From FEN-727 sp036508635 (GTDB lineage Bacteria > Actinomycetota > Geothermincolia > Fen-727 > Anoxymicrobiaceae), in NCBI GenBank assembly GCA_036508635.1, contig DATCGY010000165.1, positions 1 through 5,574 of the forward strand: a DNA stretch of 5,574 bases. Reading direction: 5' to 3'. The notes beneath the pieces were generated by a model that searched no databases, was not told where the DNA came from, and saw nothing but the letters and a program-made list of their open reading frames with translations. Position numbers and translations under genes: made by a program. Shown here piece by piece: positions 5,498-5,574 of the stretch; position 1 is the first letter of the stretch; each line of letters starts with the position of its first letter.

Positions 5498-5574
5498 ATG
5501 ATGAACGAACCTGGAAGTGCGAACAACAGAGCGGACAGCTTCGGGTTGCTCGTTTTTGACAGCACCAACTTGGC
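5498..5574 (+). CDS. N-terminus of a divergent gene, product uncertain (possibly DUF3343-like)
   Basis: An open frame starts with ATGATG at 5498 and runs off the window after 25 complete codons. Most third codon positions are G or C, as in the genes of the operon, whereas the competing frame starting at ATG 5473 opens with A/T-ending codons. This suggests real coding sequence. Residues from about 15 on (FGLLVFDSTNLA) resemble the start of DUF3343 proteins, small putative Se/S-carrier-like proteins that begin with a similar hydrophobic strand and F-x-S-T. The match covers only a dozen residues, so this is a guess. No clear Shine-Dalgarno precedes it; translation could be leaderless. Confidence 0.45.
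   Translation, partial: MMNEPGSANNRADSFGLLVFDSTNL

Noticed and set aside
5473..5559. 28-codon plus-strand frame from ATG 5473
   Set aside because: Overlaps the better-supported frame at 5498, starts with A/T-ending codons and ends after 28 codons.

Overview
The window carries a compact operon on the minus strand. It encodes a membrane-bound [NiFe] uptake-type hydrogenase followed directly by the first genes of an Rnf (ferredoxin:NAD+ oxidoreductase, ion-translocating) complex. In transcription order it holds: a hydrogenase small subunit with a Tat signal and a C-terminal membrane helix (5088-3955), a hydrogenase large subunit (3955-2381), a four-helix membrane protein (2369-1872), rnfC (1858-533), and the first half of rnfD (515 to the window edge). 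The four junctions are a 1-base overlap and gaps of 11, 13 and 17 bases, each with its own Shine-Dalgarno sequence, so the five genes look like one transcription unit that continues beyond base 1, presumably into rnfG/E/A/B.

The first 515 bases and the four complete genes are densely coding. The non-coding stretch at about 5104-5497 is visibly more A/T-rich. It holds a possible minus-strand promoter, several small dyads and, shortly before the hydrogenase start, an 8-bp hairpin followed by a T-run on the minus strand. Because the neighbour upstream reads the other way, that hairpin sits in the operon's own leader and could be an attenuator. At 5498 a short, coding-looking reading frame starts on the plus strand and runs off the window. 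It is too short to identify safely, but its visible end resembles DUF3343 (putative Se/S carrier-like) proteins.

The hydrogenase shows all four nickel-binding cysteines, the proximal and distal cluster ligands, and a fourth cysteine at the medial cluster that predicts [4Fe-4S] instead of the usual [3Fe-4S]. It lacks the two extra proximal-cluster cysteines of oxygen-tolerant enzymes. RnfC has its flavin/NADH motif and both [4Fe-4S] motifs. The membrane protein has only one histidine, so it is not a normal b-type cytochrome of the HyaC kind.

The organism is most likely an anaerobic, moderately GC-rich bacterium. The strong AGGAGGTGA-type ribosome sites and the frequent TTG/GTG starts fit a Firmicutes- or Actinobacteria-related lineage, but taxonomy cannot be settled from this window. 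The most interesting idea is functional: a hydrogenase whose active site faces outward is encoded as the front end of an Rnf operon, with a haem-poor membrane subunit between them. This suggests H2 oxidation or production linked directly to Rnf, or at least co-regulated with it.
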